From contig OY811977.1 in assembly GCA_963681505.1 (NCBI GenBank), positions 8,358,645-8,422,644 on the forward strand: a stretch of 64,000 nucleotides of DNA, read 5' to 3'. Positions 54,702 to 64,000 of the stretch are shown in pieces. Within the stretch, counting starts at the first letter, position 1. The number at the start of each line of letters is the position of its first letter. The notes under the pieces are model-generated. The model was not told where the DNA came from and did no database searches. It saw only the letters and a program-made list of their open reading frames with translations. The translations under genes were made by a program, and so were the position numbers. The DNA comes from Eunapius fragilis (taxonomy: Eukaryota > Porifera > Demospongiae > Spongillida > Spongillidae).

Positions 54702-57363
54702 TCCCAGTGTTGCCGCGGTTAAGCTATTTAACCGTCGTAACCGTGATATATAAAATATCCGCGGTTACAACGTTTAACCGCGGTTAATTATCGCGGTTCG
54801 TATTCAGCAATGGCGGGAAAAGCAAATAAAAAGCCAATTTTCGATCCCTTACCCAGTGATCTCGTACAAGTAGACCGCAACAAGTACAAAGGCGAAGTGT
54901 GGCAGTTTTTTGCTATTCATAAGCAGCTACTTGATGAACCCTGGGTGGTTTGCACCAAGTGCAACGAGTGGGTTTCACGACATGGCAATACCACTTCAAA
55001 TATGAGGCATCACTTGAAGCATCAGCATGGTATTATGAATACCTTAAATGAAGGCCAGTAAGCTTTACCATGGATTGTATATTTGCACTCGCCCAATCTG
55101 CATCCCATCCCCAATCCCCCACCATCCAGTTCTAGCAAAGTTAACAGCACCATGCAGTCTCCTTCAGATGCTAAGAAGAGGCAAGAGTACCATGGACACC
55201 TTTGTGCAAAAAATTCCAGCACATGGAGGATTGAAAGGACACGACCATAATCAAGCAGATCATCTATTACTTGAAGCACTTTGTGCAAATCTGTTGCTGA
55301 GCTCTCTGGTGGATAGTCCTGAATTTTGATGCTTTCAGGAATTTATATCTTGTGATGCATATGTTCCTCCTCACAGAACAAAAATGACTGAGCTTATAGA
55401 CAGAAGCTCTTTCAAAGGTTTATTCATACTTGGATGATCACTGATAAAGCCCATGTATCTTTATATACAATTTTAAATATCTGGTTTAGATAAAAACTCT
55501 GCTGTTTGCTGCAACATCAGTATCAATGACCACAGATGCAGCAACAATGCATACAGGAGATTCGTATGTAACTGTCACTGCTCATTGGCTGGATGCCAAG
55601 TGGAAAATGATGTCTTGTGTACTAGGAGTGGCAATTAGCAATGGTGAGATCACTCGATCCATTATGTTCACTTAAGATTTTTTTTTCTCTTCAATAGTGT
55701 CCCACACAACAGAAGAAATCTAATCTCTTGTGAAAGATCTAGTGAATGTAGAGTTCATGTTGAAAATAGACTGGATTCCATTGGAACAGATCAAGGGGCC
55801 AATATTCTGGCAGCAGTGAGGTTTCTAATTGAGGAAGGAGTTAGTGAGGAGCAAGTAAGATGCTCTTGCCACAAGCTGCAACTTTACATCAAAAACTCAT
55901 TAGAGGTAAGTGATCTCTATATGCAGATAGTGCAATTCAATATGTATTTATCTCTTTCTACAGGAACAGCACAATCCACAGGCTGCTGCTCTTATCAAAC
56001 TGTTTAGGGCAATATCCAACAACATTAACAACAGTCCAATGTTGCTGGATGCTTTAAGAAAGCACCAGTGCAACCTGATACATCATGTGTGGTAGACATC
56101 ACTGCCTACATGGATGATAAAGATGAAAGTAATGATGAACCTAGTACACATCTACTACTGCCATACTTGATCCTGCTGATGTGCAACCACGGAAGCATAG
56201 TTTGAAACTGATTAAGGATGTGTGCACTCGCTGGCATTAGGCATTTTACATGCTTCAACGATGTGCTCTGCTAAATAAATCAATCATTCATGTTTCAGCA
56301 GAGAGCAAGTATGCCAACCTTACTCCAACTGATGAACAGTGGCTTGCTGCAGCAAAACTCTGCATTCTTTTGAAACCATTTCAGATTGCAACGCAGGGTA
56401 AAGAGTACCCCACCTTAGGTGGCATCTCTCGATACATAACTACCTTGATTGAAGGCCTTCAAGGGAGTGTGCCACCACCATAATGGCAATTACAATCCTC
56501 TTGGAATAGTCTCCCTGATGCTGTTAAGAGAGTTTGATCCTACATTTTGAAAGATATGAAGGTACGTTGGGATCCTGCAGATCCTCTTTTAGGAATGGCA
56601 GCCATAGTTCATCCAGGCCACAAAAGTCTCTCCTGGCTTTGTACTAGTGACAGAGACAAGATAATCAGGCAGCTTAGGAATGAAATGTGTAATGTTGAAG
56701 AGCAACAGCAAGAGAACGAATCAATTGATACTGATGTATCTGGTGAGGAGGAAGATGAAATGGAAGTGCCATCGAAGATACCAAGGATATCACCTGCTAC
56801 CAGTACAAGCAATGATGATTTTAATATACTATTTCGTCAAAAAAGAGTCAACAGCAAGATAATACTGCACAGAAAAAAGTAGACAAAGAACTTGATAAGT
56901 ATATGAAAGAAGATGAAACAGACTTTAGAAAATATGATCCACTCTTGTCGTGGAAAGAACGTGAAATGCTTTATCCAATCGTGGCAAAGCTGGCTAAAAA
57001 GTATTTTGCCATTCCTGCTTCCACCGCTCCTTCAGAAAGGGTATTCTCTGTTTGCAAAAATATTTTACGGAAGAAAAGGTGGAATTTATTGCCTTCGCGT
57101 TTAAGTAAGCACATATTTCGCCGAAAGAACTCCAAGCTTCTAGTTTAACTACATGGTTGTAAGTATCCACTGCAGTTCTAGTTTTTGTGGAGACTTGATT
57201 ATTGCTCTCTATATCCTTTTAATGTGATTACCGTGCTAACACTTCGTGTAAAATTGCATACTTTAACCGCGGTGAAAGTTATAAATAACCGCGGTTAACC
57301 GTACCCGGGAAATTAAACCGCGATATATCGTTAACCGCGATATATCGCGGCAACCCTGCAGGG
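54702..57363 (+). mobile_element. hAT transposon h1 with CCGCGG subterminal palindromes
   Basis: The left end has CAGTGTTGCCGCGGTTAA and the right end the reverse complement of CAGGGTTGCCGCGATATATC. CCTCTGAG (54694-54701) and CCTCTGAC (57364-57371) fit an 8 bp hAT duplication with one change. The first 100 bp and last 130 bp hold repeated AACCGCGGTTAA palindromes; the right end also carries CGATATATCG, the motif of the second hAT element. Between them is a broken transposase gene on the plus strand. Confidence 0.8.
54810..57148 (+). pseudogene. hAT transposase with BED zinc finger, broken
   Basis: 54810-55061 starts MAGKANKKPIFDPLP and holds a BED finger (W-x-F-F ... CTKCNEW ... TTSNMRHHLKHQHG), the DNA-binding domain of hAT transposases. 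A GTAAGC site at about 55059 and a CAG at 55168 fit an intron. The next exon has STMDTFVQKIPAHGG and is ended by an in-frame TGA near 55327. Core pieces follow in changing frames: SMTTDAATM and TVTAHWLDAKW near 55530-55600 (first Asp), TDQGANILAAVRFLI and RCSCHKLQLYI near 55785-55890 (second Asp and the Cys/His block), and LTPTDEQWLAAAKLCILLKP (56310). The C-terminal dimerisation domain (56903-57148) is LAKKYFAIPASTAPSERVFS then ILRKKRWNLLP. Several stops and frame changes make it inactive. Confidence 0.82.
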
Positions 57364-57558
57364 CCTCTGACACTTGCGGTAACTTGTATATGAGATCGGT
57401 ATTCTTAATTTCTCGTATGTATGGAGCTCGAGACAATTTTGCTAATATACGGTACTTATGATTAGATTATGAGCTACACCTCGTATACGCATTGTGTATA
57501 ACAGTGACTTGTACACATCAATTGCGTATCCTTGTTAGACACATAATATACGCAACAG
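57364..57558. other. Spacer between the two hAT elements
   Basis: Holds a few GTATAAC/GTATAC words like the cluster at 50.8 kb. The last eight bases (57551-57558) are the left target duplication of h2. Confidence 0.5.
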
Positions 57559-58315
57559 CAGGGCTGTCGCGATATATCGCGATATACGATTTATCGCGAT
57601 ATTTTTTATATATCGCGATATGCGATATATCGCGATATTTTTTTGGCGTTTCGCGATATTTTTGGGGGTTTTTCATGATAAAAACGTGCGCGGAAATAGA
57701 CGGAAAAGCACAGTGATTGGCGGAAATTAGAGTAATAACGAAATATCAGCATGTGTATTTCAAACGGCGATAAATGTTCGCGTGCACCGAATGCATGCAA
57801 GCCATTTAATAAAAACAATTTAGCATTATGCCTCCCAGTCGTTCTGGCAGAATCCTCCATCGTTTCTTCTGGAGTATATTTTTGGCTGTGGAGAAAACCC
57901 TTTCTGCAGGTGCAGTGGAGGCTGGAATTGATAGGTACTTCCTTGTCAGTTTGGCAACATGAAGGAAGTGGACTTCATGTTGCATACAACCCAGGAGGAC
58001 CCAATCGCTTTCCTGTGCCACCCAAAATGTTCCCACACGTCACTCCTAAACGTTTTGCGGTCAACGGCTCTTTCCCTACAGCATGGTAGGACTGTCTGTC
58101 AGTCGCTTCTTTTGATCCCGCCTTAAATCGTAACCTCAACAAAGATTATTTGAAATTAATAGCAATGAATACTTTAATATCACCAATGATCATTAATATT
58201 CATCACATTAATAACCATAAATATATATCGCGATACATATCGCGATATTTTACTCCTATCGCGATATATCGCGATATGGACGATATCGGCAGAAGACCAT
58301 ATCGCGGCAGCCCTG
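57559..58315 (-). mobile_element. Short hAT element h2 with TCGCGA palindromes
   Basis: CGCAACAG is repeated exactly at 57551-57558 and 58316-58323, an 8 bp target duplication. The ends are CAGGGCTGTCGCGATAT and the reverse complement of CAGGGCTGCCGCGATAT. The subterminal regions are dense in ATATCGCGATAT palindromes (at least six on the left, five on the right). It is 757 bp and keeps only the last part of a transposase on the minus strand. Confidence 0.9.
57720..57960 (-). pseudogene. hAT transposase C-terminal domain in h2
   Basis: The minus-strand frame from 58036 holds VAKLTRKYLSIPASTAPAER, then ILQKKRWRILPERLG, the hAT dimerisation domain, followed in another frame by an Ala/Phe-rich tail ending near 57750. 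It aligns closely with the same domain of h1, so the two elements come from related families. Everything upstream, including the BED finger and catalytic core, is missing. Confidence 0.8.
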
Positions 58316-58465
58316 CGCAACAGCATACGTTCTGTATTCAGGTCCGCGTATAACAACGACTACACAGTCCATATACACCCCGTGGATAACAATGCATTTT
58401 CCACAGTGAGTTCTTCTGATGTCTTGTAATCGTCAATAATTACAAGCGTAATGACTGTATATTGC

Positions 58466-58761
58466 AACAAGTAATAAAAACATTCTCTATACGAGAAGGT
58501 TGATGGTATAAAGGAATCAAAGGTGATGGTGGTGTAAAAAGCAAGGGAACAAGGCTTCTGATTGAAAAGGAAAAATTAAGTACACCTATATAAGCAACAT
58601 GTTGCCATATTTAAATGTGTGTGCTAATATAGATCTATTTCATTTTTCCTTTTCAATCAGAAGCCTTAATTGTTCCCTTGCTTTTTACACCACCATCATG
58701 CACCTTTGATTCCGATACACCACCAACCTACTCGTATAGAGAATGTTTTTATTACTTGTTT
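58466..58761. repeat. Fold-back element H, copy 4 (variant)
   Basis: Arms of about 135 bp start ACAAGTAATAAAAACATTC and share TGGTGGTGTAAAAAGCAAGG and the GAGAATGTTTTTATTACTTGT end. The inner part of the arm differs from copies 1-3 (CTGATTGAAAAGGAAAAA) yet is matched in its own opposite arm. Confidence 0.85.
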
Positions 58762-58857
58762 CCTAAATTTTTTCTGGTAGATTTGGTGTTGTATTTGTTC
58801 TTGGCACTATAGACCCGGGTAGCAAGAATGTCAATTTGCGCCAGATTTATTTTGTAT

Positions 58858-59140
58858 ACAAGTAAATTTAAAAAAACTTCTCAATGAGAAAGTTGGTGGG
58901 ATATAGGATTTGAAGGCAATGGTGGTGTAAAAAGCAAGGAAACAAGGGTCTGTAATAGTAAGGGAAAATGTCATAGTTAGCCCGTTTGTAGCATATACTA
59001 TGTTCGTGTGCTAAATATAGGACTATTACATTTTTCCTTACTATTACAGACCCTTGTTTCCTTGCTTTTTACACCACCATTGCCTTCAAATCCTATATCC
59101 CACCAACTTTCTCATAGAGAAGGTTTTTTTATTTACTTGT
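58858..59140. repeat. Fold-back element H, copy 5 (variant)
   Basis: The arms read ACAAGTAAATTTAAAAAAAC, GAGAAAGTTGGTGGGATATA and GTGGTGTAAAAAGCAAGGAA, with an inner part of their own (CTGTAATAGTAAGGGAAAA), again matched in the opposite arm. Confidence 0.85.
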
Positions 59141-60388
59141 TTCATTCAATTTTTCGTTCAGTCATGTACATTATTCTGATGCGTAATTGTTGATGATGCG
59201 TAATTGATCTGTAATGTTCAGCCACCACTGTCATATTGTAAACTAAGCTTAGTAAGAGTAGGTAGCTACGTTTACATATACCTTCATCGGTAATACTCTT
59301 TCGATGCCCTCGCTTGCTTTTGCAGGGTACGCTTAGCCTTCCCGTACCGCACTCTCTTCGCCAAGCGAGCAAATTCGGGACTCTCCCAATAAAGTTGCCT
59401 TTTGGCGGACCGTTTCCTGGGTCTTCTTGATACCGCTCGCGTTCAGCATATATACAATTCATATTGTTAATTAATTTCACAATGGGTAAAGAATATTGGT
59501 CCGGCGGCCGCCTGACATGTCGGACCGGTTCCACCAGCCGAAAGCGTCAAACCTACAACGATCGAAGCACAAGATTGATTATAGTACCTACGTGCAGGTT
59601 ATTAAAGGGAGGCTGCCACGGGGAAAAAAAGTTTTTAAAAATGCATCAATTTGAAGCTTTGGCTTTAGTATTATTAAGGATATAATTTTCATAATTTTGC
59701 TTTGCGCGTTTTTGCAGAAATCGAAATAGTTTCTTTGCTTTAATTGCACCTTAATTGCATTCCTCCGGCTGCGGTTAAAATCAGGCGTGGTTAAGCATGA
59801 CGTCAGAAAAGGAACGGATGCAGTATATATATATATGGTATTGTGAGGTCTTCAATCTATGAGTCGACCGATCAATTACTTCGATGAGGGCTGTTTCGAA
59901 GCCTGTTGATTCGACGCGTAGGTGCATCAATCACTTTGATGAGGGCTGTTTCGAAGTTGATTCGGAGCGTAGGTGCGTAGCTGGTGGTTGTTCAAACACT
60001 CATAGCGATTAGCTTGTTTCAGTTCCCAAGCGATGCGACTCTCATGCAAGCAAAAATTAAGGAGAAAGTGCCAGGGAGATGGCATGCATAACTGAGCATG
60101 AAGGGTTTGACCCAGTGTGCCTGAATATATGGGTCTATAAGCAGTTTAAGGAAGGTAATAACAATCCTTACATCTCACAGGTTCTATTTAGATTAGGAAA
60201 TACCTATTTATGGCATACAGACAGCTGGTTGGCGCTGGGGATGGCCGATGATGGATGACATGTTCGAGTACTGCTTCCAAGCTGTGCTATGAACAAAATA
60301 AGAAATACATTTCCATCGATTTATTAGCCTTGCTGGATTCAATTATCCTGAGATACGAGTTATATATTCCATTTTACACAAAGTACTC
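59141..60388. other. Intergenic; 53-56 bp direct repeat at 59868-59974
   Basis: A unit with GATGAGGGCTGTTTCGAAG and GCGTAGGTGC occurs twice. A 130-residue minus-strand frame (59534-59142) has no recognised motif and was not called. A short TA run lies at 59827-59834. Confidence 0.5.
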
Positions 60389-60545
60389 TTACTAGATATC
60401 AAATCTAGTTTTGTGTCTCATTACTGCAGAAATTCATTTCACAGCCTATTTCGCAGCAGTCAGGAGTGCATTTGCTGCTGCGAAATAGGCTGTGAAATGA
60501 ATTTCTGCAGTAATGAGACACAAAACTAGATTTGATATCTAGTAA
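60389..60545. repeat. Perfect 71 bp hairpin
   Basis: 60389-60459 is the exact reverse complement of 60475-60545, with a 15-base loop (60460-60474). The ends are TTACTAGATATC / GATATCTAGTAA. No TSD can be separated from the symmetry. The perfect match suggests recent origin or active conversion between the arms. Confidence 0.95.
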
Positions 60546-60617
60546 TGGCACATTGTCTGCGTTGACACCTACAAGGTTTAAGTTTTATCGCAATGGGCTG
60601 TTCCAGTAAATAAGTGC

Positions 60618-60637
60618 ACGGGGGGGGGGGGGGGGGA
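60618..60637. repeat. G tract
   Basis: About 18 consecutive G in otherwise unremarkable sequence. Confidence 0.95.
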
Positions 60638-60741
60638 ATGGAAATGAGAGGTGTCCTGGGGGTTAAGATATCCAGCGTCTTTGTGATGGAATTATGGCTA
60701 CTATCAATTGTAAAATTTGCCTTTAGGGATTAATATTAAAT

Positions 60742-61049
60742 GCTTATACCAATCGCTTTAGAATCTCCTGGAAGGACATCCTCAAGTACCAGATGTAACA
60801 TAAAACTGACATACGTAATCATTACGTAATGCGTAGTGTTAAATAGAAGCGTTCCCATGGCGACATTTACGTATATTTAGAATTGTGCAAACAAAGATGA
60901 AAGCAGACCACGAGTTAGAATTCTCCCGCGTTCCTTACAGTGATCCCAAACAAAAGCGGGCGTCTGCTCGTGACGGTAATTGAAGCGGAGGGGGTGGGGT
61001 ACTTGCCAGTATTAATAATCGATTTAAAATGACAATTAATAAATAGAGG
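60742..61049 (-). repeat. Repeat R, copy 4 (5' truncated)
   Basis: Starts inside R at ATACCAATCGCTTTAGAATC and follows it to the G-rich tract and TACTTGCCAGTATTAATAATCG; fold-back H3 follows. The stem-loop end of R is missing. Confidence 0.85.
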
Positions 61050-61340
61050 AAACAAGAAAAACATTCTCTAACGAAAAAGTTGGTGGGATATAGGAATTGG
61101 AGGCAATGGTGGTGTTAAAAGGAAGGGAACAAGGTTTTGAGAAAAGGGTAATGAGACAAAAATCCTATATTTAGTACGTGTAAATGTAACAGAACCAAAA
61201 GAAGTGCTAAATATAGGATTTTTGTATCATTACCCTTTTCTCAAAACCTTGTTCCCTTCCTTTTATCACCACCATTGCTTCCGATTCCTATATCCCACCA
61301 ACTTTCTCGTTATAGAATGCATGTTTTTCTTTACTTGTTT
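61050..61340. repeat. Fold-back element H, copy 3
   Basis: The arms match copies 1 and 2 closely (ACATTCTCTAACG, GTTGGTGGGATATAGGAATT, AATCCTATATTTAG). Confidence 0.9.
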
Positions 61341-61488
61341 TTAATTGAAATCGCCATGTCGAGCGCTGTATTAAAACTAGGATAGCCAGCGCTTCGCCAT
61401 TATCAGAAGACTGTTAACGGCCGGGAGGTTTTTGTCTGTCTGCCACTTTACAGGGAGGGAAGTCTTTGTGCTTCACAATTCCCCCCCA

Positions 61489-61491
61489 CAC

Positions 61492-61530
<39 letters not shown>

Positions 61531-61558
61531 AACGCACGCACACACGCACGCACACACG

Positions 61559-61606
<48 letters not shown>
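61489..61606. repeat. CA/CG-interrupted microsatellite
   Basis: (CA)n with CACGCACG interruptions, about 118 bp. ORFs on both strands through it are low-complexity artefacts. Confidence 0.95.
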
Positions 61607-61609
<3 letters not shown>

Positions 61610-62098
61610 CGTAATCTCGTAATCTGGAGCGTAAGCCCCCCCCGCCAGAGGTATAAAACTACGTCCGTATTTCAACTTTTGTGGGCACGAGACGGCGACA
61701 CGATGAAATCCAAGAAGGAATACTTCTGTGAAGTATTGAACCGAATTTTCCAATACGAAGGCCTAAGTTTAATTACGGAGAATGGTTGCTTTTGTGTATC
61801 AGTTATACTTTTCTGTCATGAGCTAACGGTACAGCTTTAAGGTTTTGACGTTATAGATTGTGGAATTTTGTGATGAGGAACTCACCCCTTTGACTTCATG
61901 AACATTTGAAAAAAAGGCCCCTACAATTCAATGGAACCGAGGGCTTATTCGGGAAAAATATAGTGAATCTTGCCAAATAACATTCTGTCATGATCTAAGT
62001 TGTAAAAAACATTTGGTATGCTTTGCCCATACTGTGTATGGAACGATTACGGAAATATGTCGTGATTACGCAAACCGCGAATTAATGAAGAGCTCCCG
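61607..62098. other. Intergenic, nothing recognised
   Basis: A C tract at 61637-61643; no recognised coding signal before the PHD pseudogene. Confidence 0.4.
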
Positions 62099-62414
62099 TT
62101 GACCGATCATTTCTCGATATGTAGTCGTAAGTATGAACAGACTAAGCGACGGTCACATTTTCTTGAATGCTTGTCTAAAGAACAGATTGTACCATTTCCA
62201 TTGAAGCCAATAAGCCAGGCTGGGAAGCCCAAATCAGAGTCCATATATATATTCTGCACATGTTGTATCACTATGCCAGCTGAAGCTGACACACATATGT
62301 CCCAGTGTATTATATGCAAGGAGTAGTATCACAAGTCCTGGAACATATTCCTGATGCAGTATTTAGAGATCCAAATTATGACTGGAAATGCACTATGTGT
62401 ACCAAAGGATGAAC
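62099..62414 (+). pseudogene. C-terminal PHD-finger fragment of a repeated protein
   Basis: The frame has HFLECLSKEQIVPFPLKP, then a Cys-rich finger: IFCTCCITMPAEADTHMSQC, IICKE, a stop (TAG where a Trp is usual), then YHKSW and, after a frame change, DWKCTMC. The spacing of C-x-C, C-x2-C-x4-H and a final W-x-C-x2-C is that of a PHD finger. The short lead-in resembles the C-terminal ends of invertebrate repeated proteins that pair a Ulp1-like peptidase with a PHD finger; this is from memory of family layout. Stop and shift make it a pseudogene. Confidence 0.5.
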
Positions 62415-62504
62415 TGAATCGCCGTCAGCACTGCGCCACAGCATTTTACGGTGGCCCGGTAGGTCGCGGGTACGAGCAGCGGTTTGAGAGCAAAAATGAG
62501 TACG

Positions 62505-62752
62505 AGCAACGGTCCGAGCGCAAAATTGCGTACGGTCCGAGAGCAAAATTGCGTACGGTCCGAGAGCAAAATTGCGTACGGTCTGAGAGCAAAATTGCGT
62601 ATGGTCCGAGAGCAAAATTGCGTACGGTCCAAGAGCAAAATTGCGTACGGTCCGAGAGCAAATTTGCGTACGGTCTGAGAGCAAAATTGCGTATGGTCCG
62701 AGAGCAAAAACGCGCAGGAGCTGAGAGCAAAAATGCGTACGAGCTGAGTGCA
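62505..62752 (+). repeat. 23 bp minisatellite, open in all frames
   Basis: About ten units of GCGTACGGTCCGAGAGCAAAATT with a few changes. Because 23 is not a multiple of three, each forward frame cycles through the same three peptide forms, and the minus strand is open as well. This explains five overlapping ORFs here. Confidence 0.9.
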
Positions 62753-63176
62753 GTTGTTTACATTGGATTTAGGCATTACGCCATTTGTTTTTTTTTTCTT
62801 TTAACACCGCGTCCATGAGAATCGAATACTTTTTTGGCCTATTTTGTCGAAGTCAATTTTTGGAAAATTAGTCGGAACGGTACCAATTGCCACAAATACC
62901 GGTGTACTATGTAGTTCAACTCCTTAGACGATGTTTGAAGCTACTGGCAGTCTTGCAACTACTTCCTCTGAGGACCTACGTTTGTTTAGAGTCGAGCGGG
63001 TAAGATCGCTCCGGAAAAGGGACACATTTTTCTGACAAGGATTCTGAGTTTAAAAACAGTATAGACATGCTCAACTGGGTCAGATAGGTAGCGTTTGAAT
63101 CAATTCCTGCAGTAACCTATTATGCTAGCGTCGAAACAACCCAGACAATAATAAACTACAATGATCTCATGTAATT
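62753..63176. other. Unassigned; possible outer inverted end at 62855
   Basis: GGAAAATTAGTCGGAAC (62863-62879) is nearly the reverse complement of the last 25 bases of the window. No gene is recognised. Confidence 0.4.
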
Positions 63177-63412
63177 ATAAGTCCTCGAACGAGGTAAAAA
63201 CTGTCGGTGAGTTTTGCACAAGAACTAAGCTAACTGCCAACACGGTATCCATTGTGGCCTCCTGATAGTACCAAATGACGTTTTAAAGCGTATCCAAAAC
63301 AGCTCTTAATTGCCTAGGGAAAAAGTGTCCTCCGCTACGCTTCGTAACCGAAAAAACATAGAACCGACTCGACCGAGTCACTTTGAAAGCATACAGGTTA
63401 GTGTCCACGATA
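63177..63412 (+). repeat. Direct repeat, copy 1
   Basis: About 230 bp beginning TAAGTCCTCGAACGAGG and ending GTGTCCACGATAGAT is repeated at 63669-63900. It could be a pair of short terminal repeats or a tandem duplication. Confidence 0.85.
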
Positions 63413-63533
63413 GATGTGTAACTGAGACCCATATGGCGTCAAATAATGCTTACGTATGACCAAATGCTAAGTGTTTGGGCCTGTGCACGACCAATATTTG
63501 GGTCCGGAGTCGAGATCCAAAGAAGTTTAGTGT

Positions 63534-63655
63534 GAACGAGTAATCAATAATTTAGTTAATAATTTCGTAATAAGTTGCCACAATCATACATTACGTGAGC
63601 CAAATGCAATACCTTCTTTTCCGTTCCCGTCCGGGTATTGATTACTCGTACCCAG
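63534..63655. repeat. Small inverted pair between the direct repeats
   Basis: CGAGTAATCAATA and TATTGATTACTCG are perfect complements about 95 bp apart. The right one continues TACCCAGAC, the word seen at the ends of the 37 kb fold-backs. Confidence 0.75.
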
Positions 63656-63668
63656 ACATTAAAAAACT

Positions 63669-63900
63669 ATGTAAGTCCTCGAACGAGGTAAAAACTGTCG
63701 GTGAGTTTTGCACAAGAACTAAGCTAACTGCCAACACGGTATCCATTGTGGCCCCCTGATAGTACCAAATGACGTTTTAAAGCGTATCCAAAACAGCTCT
63801 TAATTGCCTAGAAAAAAAGTGTCCTCCGCTGCGCTTCGTAACCGAAAAACATAGAACCGATTCACTTTGAAAGTATACAGGTTAGTGTCCACGATAGATA
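63669..63900 (+). repeat. Direct repeat, copy 2
   Basis: Closely similar to 63177-63412, with a 9-base deletion (GACTCGACC missing near 63859) and a few substitutions. Confidence 0.85.
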
Positions 63901-64000
63901 TAAGGCAGACAACAACGCCATATGTCTAGGCGATAGTAAACTATCCAAAAATATGCTTTTCCATACAATTAGGGGCCTTCCGACTAATTTTTAGAATGTT

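Noticed and set aside
59142..59534. 130-residue minus-strand frame as a gene
   Set aside because: No motif, splice signal or family similarity could be recognised; length is within chance.
62376..62776. Several overlapping frames on both strands at the 23 bp array
   Set aside because: They result from a stop-free repeat unit, not separate genes.
1..64000. tRNA or rRNA genes
   Set aside because: I looked for GGTTCGAATC-type B boxes and found none in a tRNA context; no rRNA-like stretch was seen.

Overview
This is nuclear DNA from an animal, dominated by transposable elements. The evidence is spliced exons with GT-AG introns (a dynein heavy chain fragment and a CCCH zinc-finger gene), Ty3/gypsy retrotransposons with a tRNA-Leu type primer site, hAT transposons with BED zinc fingers, many fold-back MITEs and long CA/TG microsatellites. 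There are no bacterial operons, rRNA genes or convincing tRNA genes. The dynein stem exons resemble an axonemal heavy chain, so the animal is ciliated. The repeat content suggests a marine invertebrate; a sponge or another early-branching animal is only a guess. A 200-base N gap (38801-39000) marks an assembly join in GA-rich DNA.

Layout. 1-4.0 kb: end of a dispersed element, a fold-back repeat and three decayed dynein exons. 4.4-9.5 kb: a small element carrying a minisatellite, a gypsy integrase fragment between 400 bp inverted arms, and a decayed reverse transcriptase. 9.5-17 kb: microsatellites, short MITEs (one holding a RecQ-like ORF), a gypsy integrase C-terminal remnant and scattered repeat pieces. 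17.0-17.5 kb: two spliced CCCH zinc-finger exons on the minus strand. 17.67-28.08 kb: an old Ty3/gypsy element of normal domain order, split inside its reverse transcriptase by a 5.9 kb transposon with inverted repeats of more than 500 bp; that transposon is itself split by a 0.94 kb composite repeat and contains a 1.5 kb palindrome. 30.97-35.79 kb: a young Ty3/gypsy element whose integrase lies before the reverse transcriptase (Gmr1-like order), with 227 bp LTRs, PBS and 5 bp target duplication. 36.4-44 kb: a dense field of MITEs, many with poly(G)/poly(C) tracts, plus a GA-rich tandem repeat. 44.9-47.5 kb: a satellite array that reverses direction at about 46.36 kb. 47.7-54.5 kb: further inverted-repeat elements and tandem repeats. 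54.7-58.3 kb: two related hAT elements with palindromic subterminal repeats. 58.4-64 kb: more fold-back elements, a perfect 71 bp hairpin, a PHD-finger pseudogene, a 23 bp minisatellite and a direct repeat pair.

Almost every coding region is part of a mobile element, and almost all are broken. The main biological content is therefore the architecture and nesting order of the elements. The points most worth following are the Gmr1-like gypsy, the transposon with very long inverted repeats and an unassigned protein, the hAT pair whose subterminal palindromes have changed together, and the fold-back family with at least five full copies.
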